Part shown: in pieces, positions 53,106-63,173 of the stretch
Layout: every line of letters begins with the position of its first letter
Numbering within the stretch: position 1 is the stretch's first letter
Assembly (NCBI GenBank): GCA_027487485.1
Contig: JAIYDN010000052.1
Span: 186,001-250,000 of the forward strand
DNA length: 64,000 bases
Reading direction: 5' to 3'
Source: Planctomycetaceae bacterium
GTDB lineage: Bacteria > Planctomycetota > Planctomycetia > Pirellulales > Pirellulaceae
Made by a program: the position numbers and the translations under genes
Notes under the pieces: model-generated
What the model saw: only the letters and a program-made list of their open reading frames with translations
The model's database searches: none
What the model was told of the DNA's origin: nothing

Positions 53106-55868
53106 ATGAATACCTACAGTCTCGATTACATCGATGACTTATATGTGCGTTACATCCAAGATCCAACCAGCGTGTCGGATGTATGGAAGAAATACTTTGA
53201 GGAGTTTTCGTTAGCAGCACAGTCGGATGGACTGTTCGCAGATTCGGGCGACGACCAGCCCGCCGTATCTGCGATCACTCCGGAATCGCTCCCGGACGCT
53301 CTTTGGCTTGCGAAGATGCAGGAACGCGTCGACCAATTGGTCCGCGAGTATCGCGTTCGAGGTCACTTGATGGCTCGTATCGATCCATTGGGTTTGACGC
53401 GAAAGGGACCACCTGAATTGGACCCGCATTCCCATGGTTTGACCGAGGATGACCTTCGACGTCCATTCGCTTCGCCAACGGCGGAATATGCTAACGGCCG
53501 CACCCTTGCGGACATTATTGAAAAGCTCCGAAACACCTATTGCCGTAGCATCGGTGCCCAGTTCATGCACATCGACAACCGCAACATCCGCGACTGGTTG
53601 CAACGTCGAATGGAAACGACGGAGAACCGGCTTGCCTTGTCGCATGAAGTTCAAACAAGGATCTACACCAAGCTTGCTGACGCGACGATTTTCGAAGAGT
53701 TTGTTCGCAAGAAGTACGCGACAGCCAAGACTTTTTCGTTGGAAGGTGCCGAAAGTTTGATCCCGCTGTTGGATCGAGCGCTTGAAAAGGCTGGCCAACA
53801 TGGAACAACGGGCGTGGTTCTGGCGATGGCACACCGCGGTCGATTGAATGTTCTAGCGAACATCATGGGCAAACGTGCTCAGAGCATCTTCTGGTCGTTC
53901 GACGATCCCAAGCCAGAATTGTTTCGTGGGGGTGGCGACGTGAAGTACCACATGGGTTACAGCAGCGACTGGACGACCAGCACCGGTCAAAAGGTTCATA
54001 TCTCGCTTTGCTTCAATCCCAGCCATCTTGAATTCGTGAATCCTGTGGCTCTTGGCCGATGCCGTGCGAAACAAGACCGTGCCGGGGATATTCATCGCAC
54101 CGACAACATGACCATCTTGATTCACGGTGACGCGGCCTTCATTGGCGAAGGAGTCGTTCAAGAGACGCTCAATCTTAGCGAATTGCCAGGCTACCGAACG
54201 GGTGGCACCCTTCACATTGTTCTCAACAATCAAATCGGCTTCACGACGGAGCCAGAAGAAGCAAGAAGTTGCACCTATGCGACAGACATCGCAAAAATGC
54301 TGCAAATTCCAATCTTCCATGTCAACGGCGAAGATCCCGAAGCGGTCGCCCAAGTGGTGAATATCGCGATGGACTTCCGCAAGGAGTTCGAGAAGGACGT
54401 CGTCATCGACATGTACGCTTATCGCCGTTTGGGGCACAACGAAGGGGATGAGCCTCGGTACACTCAGCCGTTGATGTACGCGGCCATCGACAAGCGAAAG
54501 AATGTTCGTGAAAGCTATCTAGAGCATTTGCTCAACATGAACGAGTTAACTCGCCAAGAAGCCGACATGATTGCGGAAGTTCGGCACAGCCGGCTTTCGC
54601 GAGAATTCGAGTTGGCGAAGACAGAACCGTTTGTTCATGACCTGCAAACCATGACCGGATACTGGGCGGGCTACTACGGGGGCAATGAACGAGAGGACGA
54701 ACAAGTCTCAACCGCGATCCCCCGATCGATCGCATCCGACTTGATTGGGAAAGCATGCACTGTACCATCAGGTTTCAACCTTCACAAAAAACTGGTTCGT
54801 CAGTTCGATGACCGTCGCGAAATGGGAATGGGCAAAATCCCCTTGGATTGGGCGACCGCCGAATCCTTGGCTTTTGCATCGTTGCTCGCGGAAGGGCATC
54901 CCGTACGTTTGTCGGGACAAGATTGCGAGCGAGGTACGTTTTCACAGCGTCATGCGGTCGTACGCGACACGGAAGACAACAAAAAGTACATGCCGCTTGG
55001 CCACCTGGGTCCGAATCAAGCAAGGATCGAGATCATTAACAGCCCTCTTTCCGAAGCGGCCGTTCTTGGCTTCGAGTACGGCTATAGCCTCGACTGTCCC
55101 GAAGGGCTCATCCTTTGGGAAGCACAGTTCGGCGACTTTTGGAACGTCGCTCAATGCGTTGTGGATCAGTTCATCACCAGTGCAGAAGATAAATGGCGAC
55201 GATTGAGTCGACTGGTAATGTTGTTGCCACACGGATTTGAAGGGCAAGGTCCCGAACACTGCAGCGCACGTCTAGAGCGATTCTTGCTGCTGACCGCAGA
55301 GCACAATGTTCAAGTCACTCAGCCTTCGACTCCTGCACAGTACTTTCACCTTCTCCGACGTCAGGTGAAGTCGAAGTGGAGCAAGCCATTGATCGTGCTG
55401 ACTCCAAAGAGCCTATTGCGAAATAAGACGTGCGTGTCGACGCTGGAAGATATCGAGCATGGTCACTTCCAAAAGATTATTGGCGATGATCGGCCGGCAG
55501 GAACTCCGACGTCGAAGATCGTCATGTCGACTGGCAAAGCGTACTACGATTTGCTCGCTGAAAGAACCAAGCTGGGACGAACCGACGTGGCGTTGATTCG
55601 AATCGAGCAATTCTATCCGCTCGAAGCCAGCCGCGTTCTCGAAGCATTGAGCAGTTACGCGACAGGAACTCCGTTGTATTGGTATCAAGACGAGCCGACC
55701 AACATGGGTGCTTGGCAGTTTGTGAAAATCCGATGGGGCGACGAACTGGCGACTCGCTTCAAGCTGGAACGCATTTCACGTACAGAATCCGCAAGCCCAT
55801 CCACAGGCTCTCTCCGAGCACATCAAATGGAAGAACGCGAACTTTTGAACGCGGTTTTTGCGAGTTAA
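53106..55868 (+). CDS. sucA: 2-oxoglutarate dehydrogenase E1 component
   Basis: 920 residues, a standard length for E1o. The N-terminus (YSLDYIDDLYVRYIQDP) is the usual E1o start. The thiamine-diphosphate region is clear: FHVNGEDPEAV, then VVIDMYAYRRLGHNEGDEP. It decarboxylates 2-oxoglutarate in the TCA cycle, working with E2 (SucB) and E3. The E2 gene is not in the window; the following gene is an unrelated small protein. The catalytic domains appear complete. Confidence 0.96.
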   Translation: MNTYSLDYIDDLYVRYIQDPTSVSDVWKKYFEEFSLAAQSDGLFADSGDDQPAVSAITPESLPDALWLAKMQERVDQLVREYRVRGHLMARIDPLGLTRKGPPELDPHSHGLTEDDLRRPFASPTAEYANGRTLADIIEKLRNTYCRSIGAQFMHIDNRNIRDWLQRRMETTENRLALSHEVQTRIYTKLADATIFEEFVRKKYATAKTFSLEGAESLIPLLDRALEKAGQHGTTGVVLAMAHRGRLNVLANIMGKRAQSIFWSFDDPKPELFRGGGDVKYHMGYSSDWTTSTGQKVHISLCFNPSHLEFVNPVALGRCRAKQDRAGDIHRTDNMTILIHGDAAFIGEGVVQETLNLSELPGYRTGGTLHIVLNNQIGFTTEPEEARSCTYATDIAKMLQIPIFHVNGEDPEAVAQVVNIAMDFRKEFEKDVVIDMYAYRRLGHNEGDEPRYTQPLMYAAIDKRKNVRESYLEHLLNMNELTRQEADMIAEVRHSRLSREFELAKTEPFVHDLQTMTGYWAGYYGGNEREDEQVSTAIPRSIASDLIGKACTVPSGFNLHKKLVRQFDDRREMGMGKIPLDWATAESLAFASLLAEGHPVRLSGQDCERGTFSQRHAVVRDTEDNKKYMPLGHLGPNQARIEIINSPLSEAAVLGFEYGYSLDCPEGLILWEAQFGDFWNVAQCVVDQFITSAEDKWRRLSRLVMLLPHGFEGQGPEHCSARLERFLLLTAEHNVQVTQPSTPAQYFHLLRRQVKSKWSKPLIVLTPKSLLRNKTCVSTLEDIEHGHFQKIIGDDRPAGTPTSKIVMSTGKAYYDLLAERTKLGRTDVALIRIEQFYPLEASRVLEALSSYATGTPLYWYQDEPTNMGAWQFVKIRWGDELATRFKLERISRTESASPSTGSLRAHQMEERELLNAVFAS

Positions 55869-55886
55869 TTTTCAAGAAAAACGATT

Positions 55887-56399
55887 TTGAACAACCCGTC
55901 TAACGCAGCCACAACTTCCCAAGGTAATAGGCCTGTCGATATAACCTTTGACTGCCTGCCACTTCGCAGTTTGGCTCGGCTTGATGCCCCTTTGGATGCA
56001 TCGCCGGGGCTGATCGCAAAGTACGAACGGATCAAAGGCGCCATGGCTGAGCATGGTACTTTCAATACGTACTACCTGCACAATGCCGCCTGCAGATTCT
56101 TCGTCACGAACGATCCGAACCATGGCATGATTGCATTCAAGTTCGAAGGGGTTGTCTTCACCGATGAATCGGACACTCGTGCAAAGCATGCCGAACTAAA
56201 GGTAACGCTCGATCGAGAGACTTGCTCGTGGTTAGAACAGCACGTCGTAAAATGGTTTGAGGAATGCGTCGTGCATGCGGTCGTCGTCGAGTTCGACCGA
56301 TTCATTGGCGCGGGAGATCCAGAACAAACCAAAAAGCGGATGGAGTATTTAGAGAAATCGGTGGAGTCTCAGGGCGGATTCCTCGGCATGCATCTATAG
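55887..56399 (+). CDS. Conserved-type small protein downstream of sucA, unknown
   Basis: 170 residues starting at TTG 55887, 18 nt after the sucA stop. The sequence is soluble, with DITFDCLPLRSLARLD near the N-terminus, MAEHGTFNTYYLHNAACRF in the middle and VVEFDRFIGAGDPEQTKKR towards the C-terminus. No domain was recognised. The start is a weak TTG; internal ATG starts would cut off the conserved-looking N-terminal stretch. Its position just after sucA suggests cotranscription but not a known role. Confidence 0.65.
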   Translation: MNNPSNAATTSQGNRPVDITFDCLPLRSLARLDAPLDASPGLIAKYERIKGAMAEHGTFNTYYLHNAACRFFVTNDPNHGMIAFKFEGVVFTDESDTRAKHAELKVTLDRETCSWLEQHVVKWFEECVVHAVVVEFDRFIGAGDPEQTKKRMEYLEKSVESQGGFLGMHL

Positions 56400-56561
56400 C
56401 CAGGCAAGCGTTTCACGAAAGCATGCCAAGTCGGCAATAAGAAATGGGCGTCATCCCAATTCGGTTTGATTGACTTTTGGGAATCAAGTGGCTTTAATGA
56501 GAAGCCCGCAACCTACGTTGCTCCCACCTAGCCTGACTCCTTCCTAACAGGCCCCAGTCGA

Positions 56562-59414
56562 ATGCCTCACTATCCGATTTGCCAGGCACATCCATTTTTT
56601 GTTTGGCTTGTCTTCCTGGCTTTGTGCCCAAAGTCACTGGCAACCATAAGCTACGATCAGCAGATTCGCCCAATCTTGGCTGAATACTGTTTTCAATGCC
56701 ATGGCCCTGATGCCAGCCATCGGGAAGCCGACTTGCGACTGGATCTCGAGGAATCAGCCAAAGAACACGCCATATCGGTCTCAGGCGAAAGCGAACTCCT
56801 TCGCAGAATCGTGACCGAGGACGATACGCTGCGCATGCCCCCCGCCAACTCGGGGAAGAAGCTGACCGAAAAAGAAATCGGGCTGATTCGACAATGGCTT
56901 GCGGAAGGAGCCGTGTATGAACAACATTGGGCCTATCGGCCTTTGGATCTGTCCAAGATTCCGTCTCTTAACTTGCCAACGGAACAGCCGACCAACAGCG
57001 TTTCGTGGGTTGTCGATCAACTTATCTCGCAATCGCTTTCCGAACGAGGATTGGCTTTGGCGAAACTAATTAGTAGGCAGCAGTTGATTCGCCGCGTTTC
57101 CTACGACTTGACTGGCCTTCCACCAACTTGGCAGGAAGTGGACGCGTTCGCGAACGATCCTTCTCCCAACGCATATGCGCAGCTCATCGATAGGTTGTTG
57201 CAGTCGCCTGCTTATGGACAGCGTTGGGGACGTCATTGGCTTGATCTTGCACGTTACGCAGACACTCATGGCGGAGCGGCCATTGGTTATACGGTTTTCC
57301 CGTTCTCGTACACGTATCGAGATTACGTGATCGCCGCGTTCAACAGCGATCTCCCGTACAACCAATTCGTGCTTGAGCAAATCGCAGCCGACCAGATGGG
57401 ACTGGATGAACACGACCCAGCGCTGGCGGGGCTAGGATTTCTGACCGTTGGGATGCAGTATCGAAATAGAAATGACTTGATCGATGATCAGATCGATGTG
57501 GTCACACGCGGCCTGATGGGGTTGACTGTTTCCTGCGCTCGATGCCACGATCACAAGTTTGATGCGATTCCAACCAAGGACTATTACGCCTTGTATGCAT
57601 GCTTGGCAAACAGTCTGCCACCTGAAACATTACCGATTGTGGGAGGCGTTCCCAACAGTCCGGAGACCACGGAGTATCGTCAAAAGCTGCAAGAACTGCA
57701 GCATCGTTATGACGAAATGGCACGCGATCAGATTGAAATCATGCGGGGCCGATTTCATATGCAAGTGGGACTTTACCTGCGTGAGATAGCCGGTGGAGCT
57801 ACCGAGCAAGATTTGTCCACGCAGTTTTTGTCCTACCGAACCGATGACCTTCGGCCTTTGATAACCAATCGTTGGCTTACCTACCTAGGGGCATTAGACG
57901 ACAGCGATCCCGTGTTTGGTCCATGGCATCAACTGAGTCGCTTGGAACCGGTTTCCTTTGCGAGCAAGTCGAGCGAGCTGATAGCCTCGCTTGCAAAACA
58001 GAATACGGATGCAGGTGCCGGCGGCGATATCCATGCACTTGGGGCGGTGGCTCCCAAATGGAATCCGCGTTTGCTGGATAGCCTTGCCAAGAAACAGCCT
58101 CAATCGATGCTTGAGGTCGCTGATGCGTATGGAAGCTTGTTTGCAGAGATTCACCAAGAATGGTTACAGTCCTTGGGGCAAGCGTCGCAAGAAGGGATGT
58201 CTGAGGAAAGCGTTGTTCCGGATGAGGATGCGAAGCATGTAAGCATTAACAGTCCGGTTCATCGCCAGCTGCGTTGGCATTTGTATGGCGAAGGCACTCC
58301 GACCGATATCTCAACCAAGGAAGCGGCGAAGCTTTTGAATCGAACCGTGGCGGATTCTCTGTCGGGCAAGCGAGGCGCCATCCACGAGCTTCATTTGTCT
58401 TCCCCAGGTTCGCCACCTCGCGCTATGGCGTTGAAAGAGAACGTCGAGCAAAAAGACTATTTCGTTTTCTTGCGTGGTAACCCGCTCAGTCGTGGTGAAC
58501 CGGTGAAGCCAGGCTTTTTAACCGCCTTAACCAACATGGATCGCGTGAAGCATCAGCCTGGCTATCTGGATGGCAAACGTCGACTTGGTTTGGCTAGTTC
58601 GATCATCGATCCCGCAAATCCATTGACACGGCGGGTGTTAGTCAATTGGGTTTGGCAACATCATTTTGGACATGGATTGGTTCGCACCGCCGACGACTTC
58701 GGCACGCGAGGAAGAGCACCCAGCCATCCCGCTCTTCTGGATTACCTTGCTCATCAGTTTGCGGAAAATGGTTGGTCGATCAAGGACTTGCATCGTCGTA
58801 TCCTTTTGACAGAGGTTTACCAGCAAGCTTCCATAGAAAACGACTTGGCACGGACAAAGGATCCTGAAAACGATCTCTTTTGGCGAATGCCACGCCGTCG
58901 TTTGGATCTCGAAGCGATGCGAGATGCGATGCTTTTCGTGTCAGGGGAATTGCAAACAACGCTAGGGGGCAAGCCGTTTCCATTAGGTCAGAACCCAGCA
59001 GTCCCAAGACGCAGTGTGTATGGCTTTATCAATCGTGATATTGTCTCCAACCTTTCCAGCACGTTCGATGTGGCTAACCCGAATGCTTGTACCGTCAAGC
59101 GACCTGACACGACCGTTCCCCAGCAGACTCTTTTCGCATTGAACTCCGAGTTTATTCAGGACAGAGCAGCCAAGCTAAGTGAACTCTCGAACGCAGAAAG
59201 TGGCGGCGACAATCCGCTTCGTGTTGGTTGGATCTACCAACGGCTCTTCAGTCGCAATCCAACCGAAGACGAGATAGCGACCGTTCTGCAATTTGTCCTT
59301 TCGGATCAGAACGCTTCCGAGGCTGCCGCGGAGACGCCAGCGAAATCGGTTGATGTTTGGGCAAGATTGATCCACGCTCTTTTGGCGTCGAATGAATTTA
59401 TCTTTATCGATTGA
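56562..59414 (+). CDS. DUF1549/DUF1553 planctomycete cytochrome-like protein, second cluster
   Basis: 950 residues. A signal peptide (to about KSLATIS) is followed by a planctomycete cytochrome c domain with a CxxCH motif (EYCFQCHGPDASHREADLRL), then DUF1549 (about 140-350; ARYADTHGG and CARCHDHKFDAIP with a second CxxCH), a long insert and DUF1553 (about 680-940). It is the usual planctomycete architecture and has no Ig domain, unlike the paralogue at 5428-7944. The stop overlaps the DUF1501 start by one base, so the pair is translationally coupled. Confidence 0.9.
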   Translation: MPHYPICQAHPFFVWLVFLALCPKSLATISYDQQIRPILAEYCFQCHGPDASHREADLRLDLEESAKEHAISVSGESELLRRIVTEDDTLRMPPANSGKKLTEKEIGLIRQWLAEGAVYEQHWAYRPLDLSKIPSLNLPTEQPTNSVSWVVDQLISQSLSERGLALAKLISRQQLIRRVSYDLTGLPPTWQEVDAFANDPSPNAYAQLIDRLLQSPAYGQRWGRHWLDLARYADTHGGAAIGYTVFPFSYTYRDYVIAAFNSDLPYNQFVLEQIAADQMGLDEHDPALAGLGFLTVGMQYRNRNDLIDDQIDVVTRGLMGLTVSCARCHDHKFDAIPTKDYYALYACLANSLPPETLPIVGGVPNSPETTEYRQKLQELQHRYDEMARDQIEIMRGRFHMQVGLYLREIAGGATEQDLSTQFLSYRTDDLRPLITNRWLTYLGALDDSDPVFGPWHQLSRLEPVSFASKSSELIASLAKQNTDAGAGGDIHALGAVAPKWNPRLLDSLAKKQPQSMLEVADAYGSLFAEIHQEWLQSLGQASQEGMSEESVVPDEDAKHVSINSPVHRQLRWHLYGEGTPTDISTKEAAKLLNRTVADSLSGKRGAIHELHLSSPGSPPRAMALKENVEQKDYFVFLRGNPLSRGEPVKPGFLTALTNMDRVKHQPGYLDGKRRLGLASSIIDPANPLTRRVLVNWVWQHHFGHGLVRTADDFGTRGRAPSHPALLDYLAHQFAENGWSIKDLHRRILLTEVYQQASIENDLARTKDPENDLFWRMPRRRLDLEAMRDAMLFVSGELQTTLGGKPFPLGQNPAVPRRSVYGFINRDIVSNLSSTFDVANPNACTVKRPDTTVPQQTLFALNSEFIQDRAAKLSELSNAESGGDNPLRVGWIYQRLFSRNPTEDEIATVLQFVLSDQNASEAAAETPAKSVDVWARLIHALLASNEFIFID

Positions 59415-60838
59415 TGCGAAAGCAAGTATTCATGCTTCAAGATCCATCCACTTCATGCACCGTCTCTTCGCGGCGTCAGTTCCTTCATCGCAGCGGGCTG
59501 GGCATGGGCTCGGTTGCACTTGCCAGCATGATGGCTGGCGAGAGTCAAGGAACAACGAAAGGACTTCATTTTCCAGGCCGTGCCAAGCATGTTATTCACA
59601 TTTTTTTGAATGGAGGCATGTCGCAAGTCGATACGTTTGACCCAAAGCCCGAGCTTACCAAGCGCGGTGGGCAAATGCTGCCGTTTTCCAATTTAAAGAC
59701 CGAACGAAAAACGGGAGTGGCTCTTCCATCACCTTTCTCGTTCCAACAATATGGACAAAGCGGTATCCCGGTTAGCGAGATTTTTCCGAACCTAGCCAAA
59801 TGCGTCGATGACATGACGGTGATTCGGTCGATGCAGGCCGAACTGCCAAGTCATGAAATGTCTTTGATGTTGATGAACACCGGCGATCAGCGCTTAGTCA
59901 GGCCCAGCATCGGGTCGTGGTTGACTTGGGGTATGGGATCCGGCAATGAAAATCTACCTGGTTTTATCGCTCTTTGCCCTGGAGGGTATCCGGTCGGTGG
60001 CGCTGGGAATTGGAGATCTGCATTTTTGCCGGGCGCGTTTCAGGGCACTCATGTTGATACGGCCAATTCCGATCCTAAGAAATTGATCGCCGATTTACAA
60101 AACAATCGAATGACCACCGAGCAACAAAAGAAGCAATTCGAACTACTGCAGGCATTCAACTCGCGACATCTGGAAGCAAGACCGGGCGAAGCTGCCATCG
60201 AAGCTCGAATCAAGTCCTTCGAACTTGCCTATCGGATGCAGGTGGAGGCGACCGATGCTTTTGATGTTAGCCAGGAGCCAGAGCATATTGTGAAGCTTTA
60301 CGGAGAAGGTCCGCAGAATCGTCAGCTTTTGATGGCAAGGCGATTGGTCGAACGCGGTGTACGGTTTGTCCAGGTTTGGCACGGCGATCTGCAGCCATGG
60401 GACAGTCACAGCAATATCGAAACCGAGCATCGAACGGTTGCCAGTCAATGCGACCAGGGACTAGCCGCGTTGATCGTGGATTTGAAGCAGCGAGGACTAC
60501 TGGATGAAACGCTCGTCGTCTGTTCGGGTGAATTTGGCAGAACGCCTTCGGTAGAGATGGGCCAGAATGGTGCCGGTGCGTCCAAGGGACGGGACCATAA
60601 CCACTGGGGTTTTTCCCTGTGGATGGCTGGCGGAGGAGTCAAGGGTGGCACGATTTACGGTGCAACGGATGAGTTTGGGTTCCAAGCTGTAGAGAACCCC
60701 GTTTCAATCCATGATTTGCACGCTACGATGCTTCACTTGATGGGAGTGGATCACGAGCGATTTACGTACCGTTATGCAGGACGCGACTTTCGCCTAACGG
60801 ATGTTCATGGCAAGGTCGTACGCGACATACTTGCATAA
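59414..60838 (+). CDS. DUF1501 protein, Tat-exported, second cluster
   Basis: 474 residues from ATG 59414; the preceding TTG overlaps the stop of the upstream gene. SRRQFLHRSGLGMGSVALAS is a twin-arginine signal. The body is DUF1501: IFLNGGMSQVDTFDPKP, IRSMQAELPSHEMSL, GEFGRTPSVEMG and AGGGVKGGTIYGATDEFG. It is a paralogue of 10527-11828. A mannonate dehydratase-like gene follows after 46 nt, suggesting a cluster for exported polysaccharide or sugar-acid metabolism. Confidence 0.92.
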   Translation: MRKQVFMLQDPSTSCTVSSRRQFLHRSGLGMGSVALASMMAGESQGTTKGLHFPGRAKHVIHIFLNGGMSQVDTFDPKPELTKRGGQMLPFSNLKTERKTGVALPSPFSFQQYGQSGIPVSEIFPNLAKCVDDMTVIRSMQAELPSHEMSLMLMNTGDQRLVRPSIGSWLTWGMGSGNENLPGFIALCPGGYPVGGAGNWRSAFLPGAFQGTHVDTANSDPKKLIADLQNNRMTTEQQKKQFELLQAFNSRHLEARPGEAAIEARIKSFELAYRMQVEATDAFDVSQEPEHIVKLYGEGPQNRQLLMARRLVERGVRFVQVWHGDLQPWDSHSNIETEHRTVASQCDQGLAALIVDLKQRGLLDETLVVCSGEFGRTPSVEMGQNGAGASKGRDHNHWGFSLWMAGGGVKGGTIYGATDEFGFQAVENPVSIHDLHATMLHLMGVDHERFTYRYAGRDFRLTDVHGKVVRDILA

Positions 60839-60884
60839 CAAGGTCTAGATTAAACGTTTTTTACACCAAACCAAGTTCAACGCC

Positions 60885-61823
60885 ATGAAGCTTTCGATGA
60901 TCGTCAATCCGCTGAATGAACGCAATCTTCAGCTCGCGGCCCAAGTTGGCGTGGAAGAAATCGTGCTGACGTATCCCGGATTGGATCGGCGTTTGTTCAC
61001 CGATTCCAAACGGCTCGTCGAGTCCTTGGGAATGAAGCTGACGCATTTGGAACGGAAGGTTCCCCATCTGAAGTTTGTGCACCGTCTGCCTGGTTACGAA
61101 CAGCAGATCGAGGATTTTAAGACACTGATTCGGATCATGGCCGAAAATGGCATGAAAGTTCTTTGCTACAACTGGATGCCCGATGAAGACTGGCAACGCA
61201 CCAGCAGCACTGTTGTGGAGCGAGGTGGTTCGTTCGTGACTGAATTCAATTGGAAGGATGTCGGGCGGAACGTGACCGATGCGGATGGCCGGCCCGAGAC
61301 TCCAACCTCTTCAACGAAGCTATGGAGCAACCTGGAACGCTTCTTGAATGAGGTGTTGCCTGTAGCCGAAGATGCTGGCGTACGCTTGGCGTTGCACCCT
61401 GACGATCCACCGATGCCGGAGTTGCTTGGACAGGCGCGAATCATGTTCTCCAACGCAGCTCTTTTGAAAGCGGTGAATCTGGTGCCAAGCCCTTGCAATG
61501 GCGTTTGTTACTGCGTTGGATCGCTCCATCCGGCGGGCGAGGATCTGCTCGAGGGAATTCGAATGTTAGCAGATAAGATCTTTTTTGTGCACGCTCGCAA
61601 TGTGCGTGGGACAGCCAAGCACTTTGTCGAGACCTGGCACGACAACGGAGAGATCAACATGGTGGAAGTCATCAGAGCATTGAAGCAAATAGGCTATGCT
61701 GGAACGATCCGCCCAGACCACGCACCCTCCATGGCCGGCGAATCGAACGAAACACCAGGTTATGAAATGTTAGGAAGACTGTACGCAGCAGGGTATCTGA
61801 AGGGGATCTTTCAAGCTGTTTAA
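60885..61823 (+). CDS. UxuA-like (mannonate dehydratase family) TIM-barrel protein
   Basis: 312 residues, shorter than the ~394 of E. coli UxuA. Landmarks that match the family: VLCYNWMPDEDW, ALHPDDPPMPELLG, FVHARNVRGTAKHFVETWHD, and IRPDHAPSMAGE near the C-terminus, in the same order as in UxuA. The metal-binding His/Asp/Cys residues appear to be kept. It may dehydrate mannonate to 2-keto-3-deoxygluconate or be a related sugar isomerase; the gene name is withheld because of the length. No signal peptide, so it is cytosolic. It follows the DUF1501 gene by 46 nt. Confidence 0.82.
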   Translation: MKLSMIVNPLNERNLQLAAQVGVEEIVLTYPGLDRRLFTDSKRLVESLGMKLTHLERKVPHLKFVHRLPGYEQQIEDFKTLIRIMAENGMKVLCYNWMPDEDWQRTSSTVVERGGSFVTEFNWKDVGRNVTDADGRPETPTSSTKLWSNLERFLNEVLPVAEDAGVRLALHPDDPPMPELLGQARIMFSNAALLKAVNLVPSPCNGVCYCVGSLHPAGEDLLEGIRMLADKIFFVHARNVRGTAKHFVETWHDNGEINMVEVIRALKQIGYAGTIRPDHAPSMAGESNETPGYEMLGRLYAAGYLKGIFQAV

Positions 61824-62150
61824 CAAGGCATGCGATCAACGGTTGCATGAATTTTTCGAGGCAATTAGCCGTTGGGCGATAGCCCCGGTTTCCTCCAACG
61901 CTTCGCGTTCAACTAACAACCGAGGCTATCGCCTTTCGGCTAATGGATTGTTTCATCCAAAGACATATGCCGACGTGCTTAGTACCGAAGTTGAGAACCA
62001 TATTCGAGGTTGCATGATTTGAGTGGCGATTGCTTCGCTGGGAAAATCAAAGGTAGCTAGTCCATCAAATTCTCTTTGGCCGTTACAATACTGGAAGTTG
62101 GCTGTGTTTGCGGTTGCTTTCCCCGTAGTCGAATTGAGAAGAGTTGTTTT
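61824..62150. other. Intergenic region with a large inverted repeat
   Basis: About 330 nt between the UxuA-like gene and argC. The only feature is the long inverted repeat at 61865-61943; the rest holds no recognised gene. The frame upstream of argC from 62076 is not used because the family starts at 62151. Confidence 0.55.
61865..61943. repeat. Long imperfect inverted repeat (branched hairpin)
   Basis: Arms 61865-61890 and 61918-61943 pair with a few mismatches; the loop holds a small nested hairpin (AACGC-TTC-GCGTT at 61897-61909). Sequences of this type, containing CGATAGCC, recur as intergenic repeats in Pirellulaceae genomes by general experience; here there is one copy. Confidence 0.7.
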
Positions 62151-63161
62151 ATGATCCGTGTTGGAATTATTGGCGCGTCGGGCTACACTGCGATTGAATC
62201 GATTGAATTGCTGTTGCATCACCCTGAAGTGCAGATTGTTGCAGCGACCAGTCGGCAGGCCGATGGAAGCATGATCGCAGACATGCACCCCAGCCTTGTG
62301 CGACGCATACGCCTTCCAGTAGAAGATCTGACTCCTGCTCAAGTCGCTGCACGGTGTGATGTTGCTTTCTCGTGCTTGCCTCACGGCGCTTCTGCTCATC
62401 ATGTCATGCAGCTTTTGGATGCTGGGTGCCGCGTGATCGACCTGTCAGCGGACTACCGTCTTAGCACCCCTGCTCTTTACCAGAAATGGTATGGCGAGGT
62501 GCATCCTGACGCAGGGCGATTAGGTGTAACGCCCTACGGCTTGCCGGAATTGTTTCCTTCCCAATTAAAAGAAGCACGGCTGGTTGCCAATCCTGGGTGC
62601 TATCCCACCTCTGCGATTTTGCCTCTTTCGCCTTTATTGAAAGAGGGGCTCATCTCCCCACTAGACATCATTGTCGACAGCAAGTCTGGCGTGAGCGGTG
62701 CTGGACGCACACCCAAACTGGGTAACCTGTACTGCGAAGTCAACGAGAGCATCTCCGCTTATTCCGTTGGCAATCATCGCCACCAACCGGAGATCGTCGA
62801 CATCATTCATCGCTACAGCGGTGTTGAACCTCAAGTTGTTTTTACTCCCCATTTGGTTCCGATGGAGCGTGGGATCTTGTCGACCATTTATGCTCATCCG
62901 GCATCCGGAGCGACTCCCAATCAGATTCGTGAATGTCTGAATACCTACTACGATACATCTTCGTTTGTACGGGTGGTGTCTCACTTGCCTGCGACCCGAT
63001 TTGTTGCTCGAACCAATTACGTGGACATCACCGTTCGCGAGAATGGGCCCAGAATCATTCTGGTCAGTGCAATCGATAACTTAGTAAAGGGCGCAAGCGG
63101 TGCTGCCGTCCAAAACATGAACCACATGTTTGGGCTCGAACCGTCTCTGGGACTGATTTAA
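62151..63161 (+). CDS. argC: N-acetyl-gamma-glutamyl-phosphate reductase
   Basis: 336 residues from ATG 62151. MIRVGIIGASGYTAIESIEL is the NADPH-binding Rossmann start, and VANPGCYPTSAIL carries the catalytic Cys. Further motifs (SKSGVSGAGRTPK, VGNHRHQPEI, TPHLVPMERGI) match ArgC. It performs the third step of arginine biosynthesis. The longer frame from 62076 would add an unrelated leader. The next gene begins 12 nt later on the same strand. No other arg genes are in the window. Confidence 0.95.
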   Translation: MIRVGIIGASGYTAIESIELLLHHPEVQIVAATSRQADGSMIADMHPSLVRRIRLPVEDLTPAQVAARCDVAFSCLPHGASAHHVMQLLDAGCRVIDLSADYRLSTPALYQKWYGEVHPDAGRLGVTPYGLPELFPSQLKEARLVANPGCYPTSAILPLSPLLKEGLISPLDIIVDSKSGVSGAGRTPKLGNLYCEVNESISAYSVGNHRHQPEIVDIIHRYSGVEPQVVFTPHLVPMERGILSTIYAHPASGATPNQIRECLNTYYDTSSFVRVVSHLPATRFVARTNYVDITVRENGPRIILVSAIDNLVKGASGAAVQNMNHMFGLEPSLGLI

Positions 63162-63173
63162 GGAACAGGCTGT

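Noticed and set aside
53211-53834. 207-codon open frame antisense to sucA
   Set aside because: Shadow of sucA.
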